Of a stretch of DNA of 64,000 nucleotides, positions 8,989-17,251 are shown piece after piece. Made by a program: the position numbers and the translations under genes. The notes below the pieces were generated by a model, which did not search any database, had not been told where the DNA came from, and worked only from the letters and a program-made list of their open reading frames with translations. Every line of letters begins with the position of its first letter. Within the stretch, counting starts at the first letter, position 1. This stretch comes from Elioraea sp. Its GTDB lineage: Bacteria; Pseudomonadota; Alphaproteobacteria; Acetobacterales; Acetobacteraceae. The stretch lies in the NCBI RefSeq assembly GCF_022842375.1, contig NZ_JALHPR010000016.1, forward strand, positions 38,652 to 102,651, given 5' to 3'.

Positions 8989-9112
8989 GGAAACTGCCAG
9001 CGACGCTCCACGAGCCGCTGGCCCGTGGAGCGCCGCTGGTAGATATTGCCGGCCTCCGGCAGCGGCGCGCTTCGCGCCGCGCGAGGAGGCAGCGGCCAGA
9101 GGCCGCCGGCCT
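8989..9112. other. convergent intergenic region with GC-rich hairpins
   Basis: This gap separates the converging ridA-like and msrA genes. It holds a 9-bp inverted repeat (CGCTCCACG at 9004-9012 with CGTGGAGCG at 9024-9032) and a tight hairpin GCGGCGCG-CTT-CGCGCCGC at 9062-9080. Neither has a T-run, so a termination role is possible but not shown. Confidence 0.45.
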
Positions 9113-9664
9113 TTAGGCCGCCTTCAAACGCGCCGCATACGCCTTGCGGAACTTGGCGACCTTGGGCGCGATCACCGCGCGGCAATAGCCGGCCCAGGGG
9201 TTGCGCTCGTAGTAGCGCTGGTGTTCGGCCTCGGCTGGCCAGAAGGTGGCCAGCGGGACCACCTCGGTCGTCAGCTTCGCGGGCCAGATGCCGGCTGCGT
9301 CCACCTCCGCCATCACGGCCTTCACCGCTTCGGCCTGTGCGTCGTCATGCGTCAGGACGATCGAACGGTATTGCGGGCCGACATCCGCCCCCTGCTGGTC
9401 CTTCGTCGTCGGGTCGTGGATGGTGAAGAACACGCGCAGGATGTCGGCGTAGTCGATCATCGTCGGGTCGTAGACGATCTGCACGACCTCCGCGTGGCCG
9501 GTGCGCTTGCCGCACACCTGCTCGTAGGTCGGGTCCGGCACGTGGCCGCCGGCGTAGCCGCTGGTCACCTCGGAGACGCCGCGGAGCTCGCGGAACAGCG
9601 GCTCGAGGCACCAGAAGCAGCCACCGCCGACCGTGGCCAGGGCGCGCATCGTGTTTTCCGTCAT
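9113..9664 (-). CDS. msrA: peptide-methionine (S)-S-oxide reductase MsrA
   Basis: 183 residues. Start chosen at ATG 9664 (MTENTMRALATVGG), preceded on its strand by AAGGAGGGACC, a strong ribosome binding site; an upstream ATG at 9691 lacks this. The catalytic motif GGGCFWCLEPLF appears near residue 14, with the nucleophilic Cys. TSGYAGGHVPDPTYEQVC and GHAEVVQIVYDP follow, as in MsrA. The enzyme repairs methionine-S-sulfoxide using thioredoxin. The gene is monocistronic and converges on the ridA-like gene. Confidence 0.96.
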   Translation of the reverse strand: MTENTMRALATVGGGCFWCLEPLFRELRGVSEVTSGYAGGHVPDPTYEQVCGKRTGHAEVVQIVYDPTMIDYADILRVFFTIHDPTTKDQQGADVGPQYRSIVLTHDDAQAEAVKAVMAEVDAAGIWPAKLTTEVVPLATFWPAEAEHQRYYERNPWAGYCRAVIAPKVAKFRKAYAARLKAA

Positions 9665-9757
9665 GTCGGGTCCCTCCTTGGGGTTGCCCATCAGATGGGC
9701 GCGCCTCCACGCGCCGGGAAGGCCCCCGCGGTTACGACTCCGTGACCGGGGGAGGGG

Positions 9758-10717
9758 CTATTCCGGCTTGATGCCAGCCTCGCGCACCACCCGCGCCCAG
9801 GTCTCGGTCTCGGCCGCGAGCAGCGCGCCAAGCGCCTCGGGCGAGGAGGCTTCGAGCGTGATGCCACGCCGCGCGAAATCGGCCTTGAGCGTGGCATCGC
9901 CCATGGCCGCGACCACGGCACGGTTCAGCCGCGCGACGATGGGCGCAGGCGTCGCTGCCGGAACGAAGATCCCCTGCCAGAACTCCACCGCGTAGCCGGG
10001 GAGGGAGGCGGCCTCGGCCACCGTCGGCAGGTCGGGCGCTGCCGGGCTGCGGGCGGGAGAGGTGACGGCGAGGCCGCGCAGCTTGCCCTCCTGCACGAAG
10101 GGTAGCGCCTCGAGGATGGCGAGGAAGATGACCGGCACGCGGCCGGCGATCACGTCAGCGGAGGCCTGGGCACCGCCACGATAGGGGATGTGGCCGAACT
10201 GGATGCCCGCGCGTGCGGCGAACAGTGCGCCCGCGAGGTGGTTCAGCGAGCCGACGCCCGTGCTCGCCTGGTCGATGCTGCCGGGGGCTGCGCGCGCGGC
10301 GGCGATCAACTCCGGCACCGTACGGAAGGGCGTGGCGGGGTTCACCGCGAGGATGAAGGCGCCGCGCGCGACCATCGAGACGGGTGCGAAATCCCGCTGC
10401 GGCGCATAGGCGAGCGTGGCCTGCAGCGCCGGGTTCACCGCGAGCGAGTTGATGCCCATCAGCAGCGTGTAGCCATCCGCCGACACGCGCGCGGCGTGCT
10501 GGTAGGCGACGTTCGCGCCCGCGCCGGGCCGATTGTCGATCACGATCGGCTTGCCGAGATCGGCCGCCATGCGGTCCGCCACCGCGCGGCTGATCGCGTC
10601 GGTCGTGCCGCCCGGCGGCAGCGGCACGATGAGGGTGAGCGGGCGTGTCGGGTAGTCCTGCGCCAGAGCGGGTACCGCGATGATCAGGGCAAGCAGGGCA
10701 CCGGCTATTCGCTTCAT
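9758..10717 (-). CDS. Bug/TctC-family tripartite tricarboxylate substrate-binding protein
   Basis: 319 residues with signal peptide MKRIAGALLALIIAVPALAQ followed by DYPTRPLTLIVPLPPGGTTD, the typical Bug N-terminus. Blocks such as VIDNRPGAGANVAYQHAAR and STGVGSLNHLAGALFAARAG are conserved in the family. These periplasmic proteins bind carboxylates or related small molecules for TctAB permeases. No tctA or tctB gene is present nearby. Its start overlaps the stop of the upstream RraA-type gene by 4 bp (10714-10717), so the ligand is probably tied to that enzyme's substrate. Confidence 0.93.
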   Translation of the reverse strand: MKRIAGALLALIIAVPALAQDYPTRPLTLIVPLPPGGTTDAISRAVADRMAADLGKPIVIDNRPGAGANVAYQHAARVSADGYTLLMGINSLAVNPALQATLAYAPQRDFAPVSMVARGAFILAVNPATPFRTVPELIAAARAAPGSIDQASTGVGSLNHLAGALFAARAGIQFGHIPYRGGAQASADVIAGRVPVIFLAILEALPFVQEGKLRGLAVTSPARSPAAPDLPTVAEAASLPGYAVEFWQGIFVPAATPAPIVARLNRAVVAAMGDATLKADFARRGITLEASSPEALGALLAAETETWARVVREAGIKPE

Positions 10718-11418
10718 GGAATGAGCTTCCTCTCATCGCTGCCAGCGGCGAACCAGGCGCGGTACTGCGCCATCGTCGCCTCGTTCGCGGGATAGAGGCC
10801 TGCCAGCGCCTCGCCGCGCTCGACGCGAAGCCTGATCCATTTCTCCACCGCATCCTGCTCGGCCGCTTCGGCGAGCACGGGGCCGGCCAGCGTGGCCGGC
10901 AGGACCACGACGCCGTCCTCATCCGCCATCACCGTGTCGCCGGGAAAGATCGCGGCCCCGCCGATGCCGACGGGGCAGTTCATGTCGGCCAGCATGAGGC
11001 GGGTGAAGGAGGGCGGGGGGGCCGCGCCCTTGCAGAACACGGGCAGCCCCAGGCCGCGGATCTCGGCGGCATCGCGCACCGCGCCGTCCATCACCACGCC
11101 GGCGACGCTGAGCGCCTTCAGCCGTGCCGCGATCACGTCGCCGATCAGGCCAGTGTCGGCAACGCCCATGCCATCGAGCACCAGCACGTCCCCGGCCGTG
11201 AGCGTGGCGAGCACCGTGTGCATCAGGGCCTTGGTGTTCGAGAGGCTCTGTTCCGCCAGCCTGTCCTCGCGCAGCGGGACGTAGCGGGCGGTGACGGCAC
11301 GGCCGACGAACCGGCAGCGGGAGGGGTCGAGCGCGGTGAGCCCGCCGCAATGGGCGTTGCGGATGCCGTGCTTCTTGATCAGCAGCGTCGTGACCGTCGC
11401 CGTCGTTGCATCGGTCAT
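10714..11418 (-). CDS. RraA-family aldolase/decarboxylase-like protein
   Basis: 234 residues. Family marks: LLIKKHGIRNAHCGGLTALDP at the N-terminus, GDVLVLDGMGVADTGLIGDVIAARLK near residue 82, and GVVMDGAVRDAAEIRGLGLPVF, which carries the Arg-Asp pair that binds divalent metal and oxaloacetate-like ligands in 4-hydroxy-4-methyl-2-oxoglutarate aldolases. True RNase E regulators are shorter (~160 residues), so a catabolic aldolase role is more likely. It is followed, with overlap, by a Bug binding-protein gene, and another Bug gene lies just upstream on the same strand, suggesting an uptake-plus-catabolism unit. Confidence 0.8.
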   Translation of the reverse strand: MTDATTATVTTLLIKKHGIRNAHCGGLTALDPSRCRFVGRAVTARYVPLREDRLAEQSLSNTKALMHTVLATLTAGDVLVLDGMGVADTGLIGDVIAARLKALSVAGVVMDGAVRDAAEIRGLGLPVFCKGAAPPPSFTRLMLADMNCPVGIGGAAIFPGDTVMADEDGVVVLPATLAGPVLAEAAEQDAVEKWIRLRVERGEALAGLYPANEATMAQYRAWFAAGSDERKLIP

Positions 11419-11422
11419 CGTG

Positions 11423-12388
11423 TCATTCCACCTTCGCGCCTGAAGCCCTTACCACCGGCCCCCACTTCGCGCTTTCCGTCGCGACGAAGCGCGCGAACGC
11501 CTCGCCCACCAACGGGGTGGGCGTTACGCCAAGGTCGCGCAGCCGCTGCGCCACGGCGGGGTCGTTCACTGCCGCCGCAACCGCTGCCTCAAGCCTGGCG
11601 GCGACTGGGGCGGGAAGGCCGGCAGGTCCGATGATGCCGAGCCATGAGCCGGCGTCGAAGCCCGGGATGGTCTGCGACACGCGCGGCAGCTCGGGAGCGA
11701 GGTGGGATGGCTCGACAGTCGTCACGGCGATCGCGCGCACCTTGCCCTCGCGGGCGAGTTGAGCCCCCGTCACCATCGTGTCGACCATGAGCTCGACCCG
11801 GCCTGCCACGAGATCCGGGATCGCCTGGCCGGAGCCGCGATAGGTGACGGCGGGGATGTCGAGGCCGGCAGCGGTCTTGAGCATCTCCATCGCGAGGTGC
11901 TGCGAGGTGCCGGAGCCGGTCGACGCGTAGGAGAGCTTGCCCGGGTTCGCCTTTACGTACGCGATGAGGGAAGCAAGGTCAGTTGCCGGAACGGATGGGT
12001 GCGCGACGAGGATGTTCGGCAGCACGCCGACGAGGCCGATGAAGGCGAAGTCCTTGTCGGGGTCGAACGGCAGCCTGGCGTAGAGATGCTTGTTGATCGA
12101 GAGGATCGAGACCGAGCCAGTCCCGAGCGTATACCCATCGGGTGCGGCGCGGGCGACGGCCTCGGCGCCGATATTGCCGCCCGCACCCCCGCGGTTGTCG
12201 ACCGCTACCGTCTGGCCGAGCGTGCGGCCCATGTGGTCGGCGACCAGCCGGGCCATCACGTCCGACGATCCGCCGGGCGCGAAGGGGACGATCATGCGGA
12301 GCGGTCGTGTCGGAAACTGGGCCTGCGCGGATGCTGCGCACGGCAGCGTCAGGGCTGCCGTCGCGCCGATGAATGTGCGGCGATCCAT
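11423..12388 (-). CDS. Bug/TctC-family substrate-binding protein, Tat-type signal
   Basis: 321 residues. ATG 12388 (MDRRTFIGATAALTL) follows GGGAGGAAGG on its strand; the open frame extends upstream but without family sequence. DRRTFIGATAA resembles a twin-arginine signal. The mature part has TRPLRMIVPFAPGGSSDVMAR, VDNRGGAGGNIGAEAVAR and YASTGSGTSQHLAMEML. No tctA/tctB genes accompany it. It ends 4 bp from the RraA-type gene and is probably co-transcribed with it. The ribosome binding site lies in a perfect 10-bp hairpin arm (see 12392-12423). Confidence 0.93.
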   Translation of the reverse strand: MDRRTFIGATAALTLPCAASAQAQFPTRPLRMIVPFAPGGSSDVMARLVADHMGRTLGQTVAVDNRGGAGGNIGAEAVARAAPDGYTLGTGSVSILSINKHLYARLPFDPDKDFAFIGLVGVLPNILVAHPSVPATDLASLIAYVKANPGKLSYASTGSGTSQHLAMEMLKTAAGLDIPAVTYRGSGQAIPDLVAGRVELMVDTMVTGAQLAREGKVRAIAVTTVEPSHLAPELPRVSQTIPGFDAGSWLGIIGPAGLPAPVAARLEAAVAAAVNDPAVAQRLRDLGVTPTPLVGEAFARFVATESAKWGPVVRASGAKVE

Positions 12389-12391
12389 TTC

Positions 12392-12423
12392 CTTCCTCCC
12401 GGGGAATTCGTTGCGGGAGGAAG
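12392..12423 (-). promoter_or_regulatory. hairpin that covers the Shine-Dalgarno of the Bug gene
   Basis: On the minus strand the arms CTTCCTCCCG and CGGGAGGAAG are perfect 10-bp complements separated by 12 nt. The 3' arm is itself the GGGAGGAAG ribosome binding site, ending 3 nt before ATG 12388. Formation of this stem in the mRNA would mask the ribosome binding site. That it controls translation is inference. Confidence 0.6.
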
Positions 12424-12610
12424 CGTCCGCCGCGCGGACCGCCTCGTCAAGCGCGGGCGGCGCCGCCCGAGGCTGTCCGAGAACCCGCTGCCGTGAGTCG
12501 TGTGGCGCGGTTTTCGAGGCCCGGCGCGCAGCGGCCCCAAGGGCCGTGAGCACCGGAAGCACAGGAAACCAAAGCCAGACGGCCACGGCAGCTAGGATTG
12601 TCAGGCAGTC

Positions 12611-13048
12611 TCAGCGGACGAAGATGATCGTCACGCTCCGGTCGGCCTGGTTCTCGGCGCGGTCGCGCTGCATGCCGAAGGCAGCGGCTGGCGTGAATGA
12701 ACCGAGCGTCTCGCGCCGCACGCCACGTTGGGTCAGCGCGTTGCGCACGGCGGTGATGCGCTGGTCGGCCAGGCGGCGGTTCGCCTCGGGCGAGCCGGTC
12801 GGCGAGGTGCGGCCGATCAGGCAGACCTCGTTCTTGAACGTTGCCGTCGCCTGGCGGGCCGCGCGCTGCACCACGGCTTGCGCGGCCTGGTCGAGGGCCG
12901 CGGAACCGACGCCGAAGAACACGACGAACTCCTCGCGGCCGGCATCGCCCGGCGACACTGCAGCACACTGGACCTGGGCGACGGCCGGCATCGCGCCTGC
13001 AAGCAGTGCTGCGGCGGCGCCGAACATGACGTTTCTGATGTGTGACAT
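12611..13048 (-). CDS. OmpA-like periplasmic/outer-membrane protein
   Basis: 145 residues from ATG 13048 (MSHIRNVMFGAAAALLAG), with a Sec signal ending near AVAQ. The rest is one OmpA-C-like domain: FFGVGSAALDQAAQAVVQ, then GRTSPTGSPEANRRLADQRITAVRNAL, and a final RSVTIIFVR. In typical OmpA domains the motif reads GHTDxxG; here it is GRTSPTG, so the Asp that contacts diaminopimelate is replaced by Ser, while the later Arg is kept. Peptidoglycan binding may therefore be weakened. The gene stands alone; the next plus-strand gene is divergent. Confidence 0.75.
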   Translation of the reverse strand: MSHIRNVMFGAAAALLAGAMPAVAQVQCAAVSPGDAGREEFVVFFGVGSAALDQAAQAVVQRAARQATATFKNEVCLIGRTSPTGSPEANRRLADQRITAVRNALTQRGVRRETLGSFTPAAAFGMQRDRAENQADRSVTIIFVR

Positions 13049-13203
13049 GAGTGTCGTTTCCCCTCGCTTCGGATGATGTGCCCCTTGGGGCCCTGCGATC
13101 CTAACGCGCAATTGCGGCCAGGGTTGCTACACTGGATTCGCTGATGCCGACATATCGCAAGGGCCGCCGTGCACGATGCGGCCCACGGAAGGGAGACCGA
13201 CCG

Positions 13204-14961
13204 ATGCCGGATGACGCAGGCGGCGATGCCGCGACCGGGCCCGGCCAGGCCGGTGGGATCGCGCCCGATGCCGCCGGGCTGAACCTCTACAGGGCCGACG
13301 GCGCGCTCGGGCCCCTGCTCGATCTCTGGATGGAGGCACCGCTCCGTGCCCATCTCGAACCGCATCTCGATGCGCTCGGCGCACTCGCCGGTGGCAGGCT
13401 CGATGCGCTGGCGCGTGACGCCGATCGCAACCCGCCGACGCTCGTGCCGCGTGACCGGTTCGGCAACGACATCGATGCCGTCTTGCACCACCCCGCCTAT
13501 CGGGAGATGCAGGAGATCGGTCTCGGCCGGTTCGGGCTCGCGGCGATGAGCCACCGCGCCGGTGTGCTGGGCTGGCCCGCGCCGCTGCCGCCGATCGCGA
13601 AATACGCGTTCCAGTATCTCTTCGCGCAGGCCGAGTTCGGGCTGCTCTGCCCGATCTCGATGACCGATTCGATGTCCCGCACGCTGGCGCGGTTCGACCC
13701 GGTGCTCGCCGCCGCCTGGCTTCCCGCGCTCACGAGCCAGGACCCGGATGCGTGGGCGACGGGGGCGATGTTCATGACGGAGAAGCGCGCGGGCTCCGAT
13801 GTCGGCGCGACGGAGACGATCGCGAGTGCGATGCCCGATGGCACGTGGAGCCTCTCGGGCGAAAAGTGGTTCTGCTCCAACGCCGGCGCCGATGCGGCTC
13901 TGGTGCTGGCGCGTGCGCGCGGCGTGCCGGGAACGGCAGGGCTCGGCCTGTTCCTGCTGCCGCGCATGCTGCCGGATGGCAGGCGCAACCGCTGGCGTAT
14001 CGTGCGGCTGAAGGACAAGCTCGGCACACGGTCGATGGCCTCAGGCGAGGTGGTGCTCGATGGGGCCGTCGCCTATCCGGTCGGTGACGTCACGCGCGGT
14101 TTCGCGCAGATGCTCGAGATGGTGAACGTCTCCCGCCTGTCCAACGGCGTACGTGCGGCCGGCATGATGCGGCGTGCGGTGATCGAGGCCTCGGTCGCTG
14201 CCGCGGGGCGTGTGGCGTTCGGCCGCAGCGTGGCCGATCATGCGAGCGCGCGACGGCAGCTGCTCAAGCTGCGCCTGCCGACGGAGCAGGCACTGAGCTT
14301 CACCCTTTTCACCGCCGATGTGATGGCGAAGGCCGATGCCGGCGATGCGGGTGCCGCGAAGGTGCTTCGCCTCGCCACGCCGTTGCTGAAGTTCCGCGCC
14401 TGCCGCGATGCGCGCAAGGTGGCCGGCGACGCGATGGAGATGCGCGGCGGCAATGGCTACATCGAGGACTTCGTCGAGGCGCGGCTGGTGCGCGACACCC
14501 ATCTCGGCTCCATCTGGGAAGGCACCAGCAACGTCGTGGCGGAGGATGCGATCGCGCGTGCCGTCGGCCGCGCCGGTTGCCTCGGGCCTTTCGTCGTCAC
14601 GCTCAGCGCGCTGCTCGCCGAAGTGCCGCTGTCTGTCGCCGGGCCGGTGTCGGAGGCGCTGCACCGCGCCGCCGCCTTCGCCGAGGAAGCTGCGGCCGAG
14701 GGCAATGGCACGCTGAACCGGCAGGCTGCCTCCGGCCTCTACCATGCGGCGACGGCGGTGCTGTTCGCGTGGGAGGGAACGATGTTGGCCGCGCGCGGCG
14801 GCGATGCGCGGCGGATCACGCTCGCGCGCATCGTGCTCGACCACCGCCTCTCGGCGCGCGACCCGCTGGCGCGCGGCGATCTCGTCGCCGAAGCGGCGCT
14901 CGCCGAAGCCTGGGTGGAGGACAGCGCCTTGACGCTTGCCGAGGCGGTTGCACTGGCATGA
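13204..14961 (+). CDS. acyl-CoA dehydrogenase, AidB-like long form
   Basis: 585 residues, longer than ordinary acyl-CoA dehydrogenases (~390) and close to AidB/DUF-extended forms. ATG 13204 follows AAGGGAGACC. Blocks seen: MTEKRAGSDVGATETIA near residue 192, WSLSGEKWFCSNAGADAALVLAR, KLGTRSMASGEVVLDGAVAYPVG, RGGNGYIEDFVEARLVRDTHLGSIWEGTSNVVAEDA, the last being characteristic of the AidB-like subgroup. The C-terminal ~110 residues form an extra helical region. The enzyme may desaturate an unknown acyl-CoA or act in alkylation-damage protection like AidB. Monocistronic. Confidence 0.87.
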   Translation: MPDDAGGDAATGPGQAGGIAPDAAGLNLYRADGALGPLLDLWMEAPLRAHLEPHLDALGALAGGRLDALARDADRNPPTLVPRDRFGNDIDAVLHHPAYREMQEIGLGRFGLAAMSHRAGVLGWPAPLPPIAKYAFQYLFAQAEFGLLCPISMTDSMSRTLARFDPVLAAAWLPALTSQDPDAWATGAMFMTEKRAGSDVGATETIASAMPDGTWSLSGEKWFCSNAGADAALVLARARGVPGTAGLGLFLLPRMLPDGRRNRWRIVRLKDKLGTRSMASGEVVLDGAVAYPVGDVTRGFAQMLEMVNVSRLSNGVRAAGMMRRAVIEASVAAAGRVAFGRSVADHASARRQLLKLRLPTEQALSFTLFTADVMAKADAGDAGAAKVLRLATPLLKFRACRDARKVAGDAMEMRGGNGYIEDFVEARLVRDTHLGSIWEGTSNVVAEDAIARAVGRAGCLGPFVVTLSALLAEVPLSVAGPVSEALHRAAAFAEEAAAEGNGTLNRQAASGLYHAATAVLFAWEGTMLAARGGDARRITLARIVLDHRLSARDPLARGDLVAEAALAEAWVEDSALTLAEAVALA

Positions 14962-15054
14962 CTGCGCGCTTGCGAGATGACGTGCTGAATCCTTGGCCGC
15001 CATCATGGTGCCGCAGCCTCGTGCGACGGCTTCATCCAACACCAGGAGGGTTCC

Positions 15055-15738
15055 GTGATCAGACATCTCGCGCTTGCCGTCACCTTGCTCGCCGCGCCAC
15101 CTGCTCTTGGGCCTGCGTTCGCGCAGGAGACGCTGCTCCGCCTCTCCGAGACGGCGGAGCGCACGGTGCGCGCGGACCAGCTCGTCGCCGTGATGCGTGC
15201 GCAGGCGACGGGCGGGTCGGTCGCTGCCGTGCAGGAGCAGGTGAACCGCCAGGTTGCCGCAGCGCTGGAGAAGGCGCGCGGGGTTCCCGGCATCACGGTC
15301 GCGACCGGCAGCTACTGGACCGGGCGCACGGGCGATCGACGCGAGCAATGGCAGTCGAGCCAGGAGATCAGGTTGACCGCGACCGACGCCTCGCCCGCAT
15401 TGCTCGATCTTGCCGGCGCGCTGCAGGCGCAGGGGCTTGCGGTCTCGCGCCTCTCCTACGAGGTGTCGCGCGGACTCGCGCGTCGCGAGCGCGAGGCGGT
15501 GACGGCAGAGGCGCTGGAGGGGCTGAAGGAGCGGGCGGAGCGCCTGGCCGGCGTGATGGGCATGACCTTTGCGGGCTTCCGCGAGGTCCGTGTCGATGCC
15601 TCCCGCTACGTGCCGCCGATGCCGCGCGCGATGGCCTCGCCCATGGCTGCCTCGGCCGCGCCGCCGCCGGCAGCAGAGCCTTCCGATGTTCCGATCACCG
15701 CCACGGTCGAGGGCGACGCGATCCTGAAGCCGAGGTGA
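15055..15738 (+). CDS. SIMPL-domain (DUF541) periplasmic protein
   Basis: 227 residues from GTG 15055, preceded by CAGGAGGGTTCC. Signal peptide: MIRHLALAVTLLAAPPALG, cleavage near AFAQ. The mature domain starts ETLLRLSETAERTVRADQLVAVMRA and contains the SYEVSRGLARREREAVTAEALEGLKERAERLAGVMGM segment split over two blocks, as in BP26/SIMPL proteins. Function in the family is poorly defined (envelope stress, oligomeric assemblies). It converges on the methyltransferase gene with only 3 bp between stops. Confidence 0.82.
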   Translation: MIRHLALAVTLLAAPPALGPAFAQETLLRLSETAERTVRADQLVAVMRAQATGGSVAAVQEQVNRQVAAALEKARGVPGITVATGSYWTGRTGDRREQWQSSQEIRLTATDASPALLDLAGALQAQGLAVSRLSYEVSRGLARREREAVTAEALEGLKERAERLAGVMGMTFAGFREVRVDASRYVPPMPRAMASPMAASAAPPPAAEPSDVPITATVEGDAILKPR

Positions 15739-15741
15739 CGC

Positions 15742-16533
15742 TCATGCGGATTTCGTTGCACGAACGGCGATCGCGGTCGCGGTGAAGCTTCGCGGGCCAT
15801 CCGGGCTGCCGCTGCGATAGGCGGCCAGCACCGCCTCGCGCGCGATCACCCGCTGCTCATCGGGCAGTGCTGCAAGGTAGGGGCCGAGCACGCCGGAATG
15901 GCCGCTCCACGCTGACCAGAACGTCGCGCCATCGGGGTATTCGACGCGGATGGTGATCTCGCTCTCGACCATGACGGTGAGGCCGGCTGTGGCAAGCGTC
16001 GCCGCGATCCGACCGGGCCGTGCGAGGCGGATGCGGTAGAGCCTGTCGCGCATCTCTCCCCCGCCCGGCACCGCGAGTGCTACCGTGTCGGCGAGCAGGC
16101 GGAAGATCGGCATGCCGCCCGTCACGTCCCACATCGCGGCAGCGACCACGCCGCCGGGGCGGACGACGCGGGCCAGTTCTGCTGCCGCAACATCAGGCTC
16201 CGGCGGGAAGGGGAGCACGAGCATCGCGAGCCCCGCATCGAACGACGCTGTCTCGAACGGCAGCGCCATCGCATCGGCCTCGATGAAGCGGGCCGTGGGC
16301 ACCGCTGCCTGCGCAGCGGCGACGAAGCCGGGCGCGATGTCGATCCCGGTGATGCGGGCGGATGGATCGGCCTCGGCGAGCGCGACGGCCAGGTTGCCGG
16401 TGCCGCAGCCGAGATCGAGCACGGCAGCACCGCGCGGGATGTCGGCGAAGGCGAGGAACGGATCGGCCAGGCGGCGCGAGAGCCGCCCCATCGCACGGGA
16501 ATAGGCCTCCGCATTGGCGGCGTAGGCGGTCAT
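15742..16533 (-). CDS. class I SAM-dependent methyltransferase
   Basis: 263 residues. Motif I is clear: AVLDLGCGTGNLAVALAEAD near residue 40, with ITGIDIAPGFV as the acidic strand-2 motif and ARVVRPGGVVAAAMWD as the motif IV/post region. It resembles UbiE/MenG-like small-molecule methyltransferases. Its start overlaps the stop of the upstream ATC-hydrolase-family gene by 4 bp, so the two are translationally coupled and may act on the same sulphur or amino-acid metabolite. The acceptor is unknown. Confidence 0.86.
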   Translation of the reverse strand: MTAYAANAEAYSRAMGRLSRRLADPFLAFADIPRGAAVLDLGCGTGNLAVALAEADPSARITGIDIAPGFVAAAQAAVPTARFIEADAMALPFETASFDAGLAMLVLPFPPEPDVAAAELARVVRPGGVVAAAMWDVTGGMPIFRLLADTVALAVPGGGEMRDRLYRIRLARPGRIAATLATAGLTVMVESEITIRVEYPDGATFWSAWSGHSGVLGPYLAALPDEQRVIAREAVLAAYRSGSPDGPRSFTATAIAVRATKSA

Positions 16534-17051
16534 GCGCCGCCGCCCGCGCTGCCTTCAAGGCTGTAGCGGAAATCGCAATGCGGCGCCCCGCCCATGATCG
16601 TCTGCGTGCGGGTGAGCTTCAGCCGCGGATCGTAGCCTTCGCAGAACGTTCCGTCGCGGTTGCATGAGAGTGCCGCGCCGAGATGGCCGATACCCATCGC
16701 CTTGTACGTCTCGGCATACCGGCAGCGGGTGACGTTGAAGGCGAACTCCGTCTCGGTCTGCTTCAGCACCTCGATGCGCAGCGCATCATCCTTCGTCCAG
16801 GCCGGAAGCGTGTCGACGAAGCTCTGGATGGACGTCTGCCCGCCCGGCGCCTTCTCGGCCCAGGCGGCACCGGCGGCGCGCGCCATGCGGATGACCGCGC
16901 GGGCGAGGATCTCGGTTGCCTTCCGTTCGCCGAGTTCGGCCGACATCTCGGCGTGCAGCTCCTTGGCGAAGGCCGCCTCGATGGCGCGTTGCCGCAGGAT
17001 GCCGATGTCGTCGGCCCCGGTTGTCACACTGCTGGTTGTCGTGTCGCTCAT
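16530..17051 (-). CDS. L-2-amino-thiazoline-4-carboxylate hydrolase family protein
   Basis: 173 residues from ATG 17051 (MSDTTTSSVTTGADD). The family (ATC hydrolase) opens the thiazoline ring on the way to L-cysteine in Pseudomonas; the same fold is also found in uncharacterised proteins. Seen: ALRIEVLKQTETEFAFNVTRCRYAE with conserved Cys near residue 109, ALSCNRDGTFCEGYDP with two more Cys, and PHCDFRYSL at the end. The four Cys pattern is typical. It is coupled to a methyltransferase gene. Assignment rests on remembered family motifs, so substrate identity is tentative. Confidence 0.72.
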   Translation of the reverse strand: MSDTTTSSVTTGADDIGILRQRAIEAAFAKELHAEMSAELGERKATEILARAVIRMARAAGAAWAEKAPGGQTSIQSFVDTLPAWTKDDALRIEVLKQTETEFAFNVTRCRYAETYKAMGIGHLGAALSCNRDGTFCEGYDPRLKLTRTQTIMGGAPHCDFRYSLEGSAGGGA

Positions 17052-17114
17052 GGGGTGCCTGCTTCTGTTCCGTCGCTCGTCGGGGCAGAGTAGCGCGGAA
17101 CGAAGGAGGTCGCG

Positions 17115-17195
17115 ATGCACCGCTTCGGCGCATGGATGCTGCCGCTTGCCGTGATCGCGAGCCCTGCCGCGGCCGCCGTCGCGCAGGCCGCGTAG
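17115..17195 (+). CDS. possible 26-residue signal-like small ORF
   Basis: ATG 17115 follows GAAGGAGGTCGCG, an almost ideal ribosome binding site. The peptide reads MHRFGAWMLPLAVIASPA and ends with alanine-rich residues before TAG at 17193-17195, so it is a signal-peptide-like sequence with no mature part. It may be a leader peptide for the Bug gene that starts at 17252, a remnant of a truncated secreted protein, or chance. It lies between the divergent ATC-hydrolase gene and the Bug gene. Confidence 0.35.
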   Translation: MHRFGAWMLPLAVIASPAAAAVAQAA

Positions 17196-17251
17196 GCTTG
17201 CTGTTCCTCTCCCGCGGCGCGACAGTGCCCGAAACGCGGAGGAAATGACCG

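Noticed and set aside
9062..9080. Hairpin as an intrinsic terminator for the ridA-like gene
   Set aside because: The stem is strong, but no T-run follows on either strand, so it is listed only as a hairpin.
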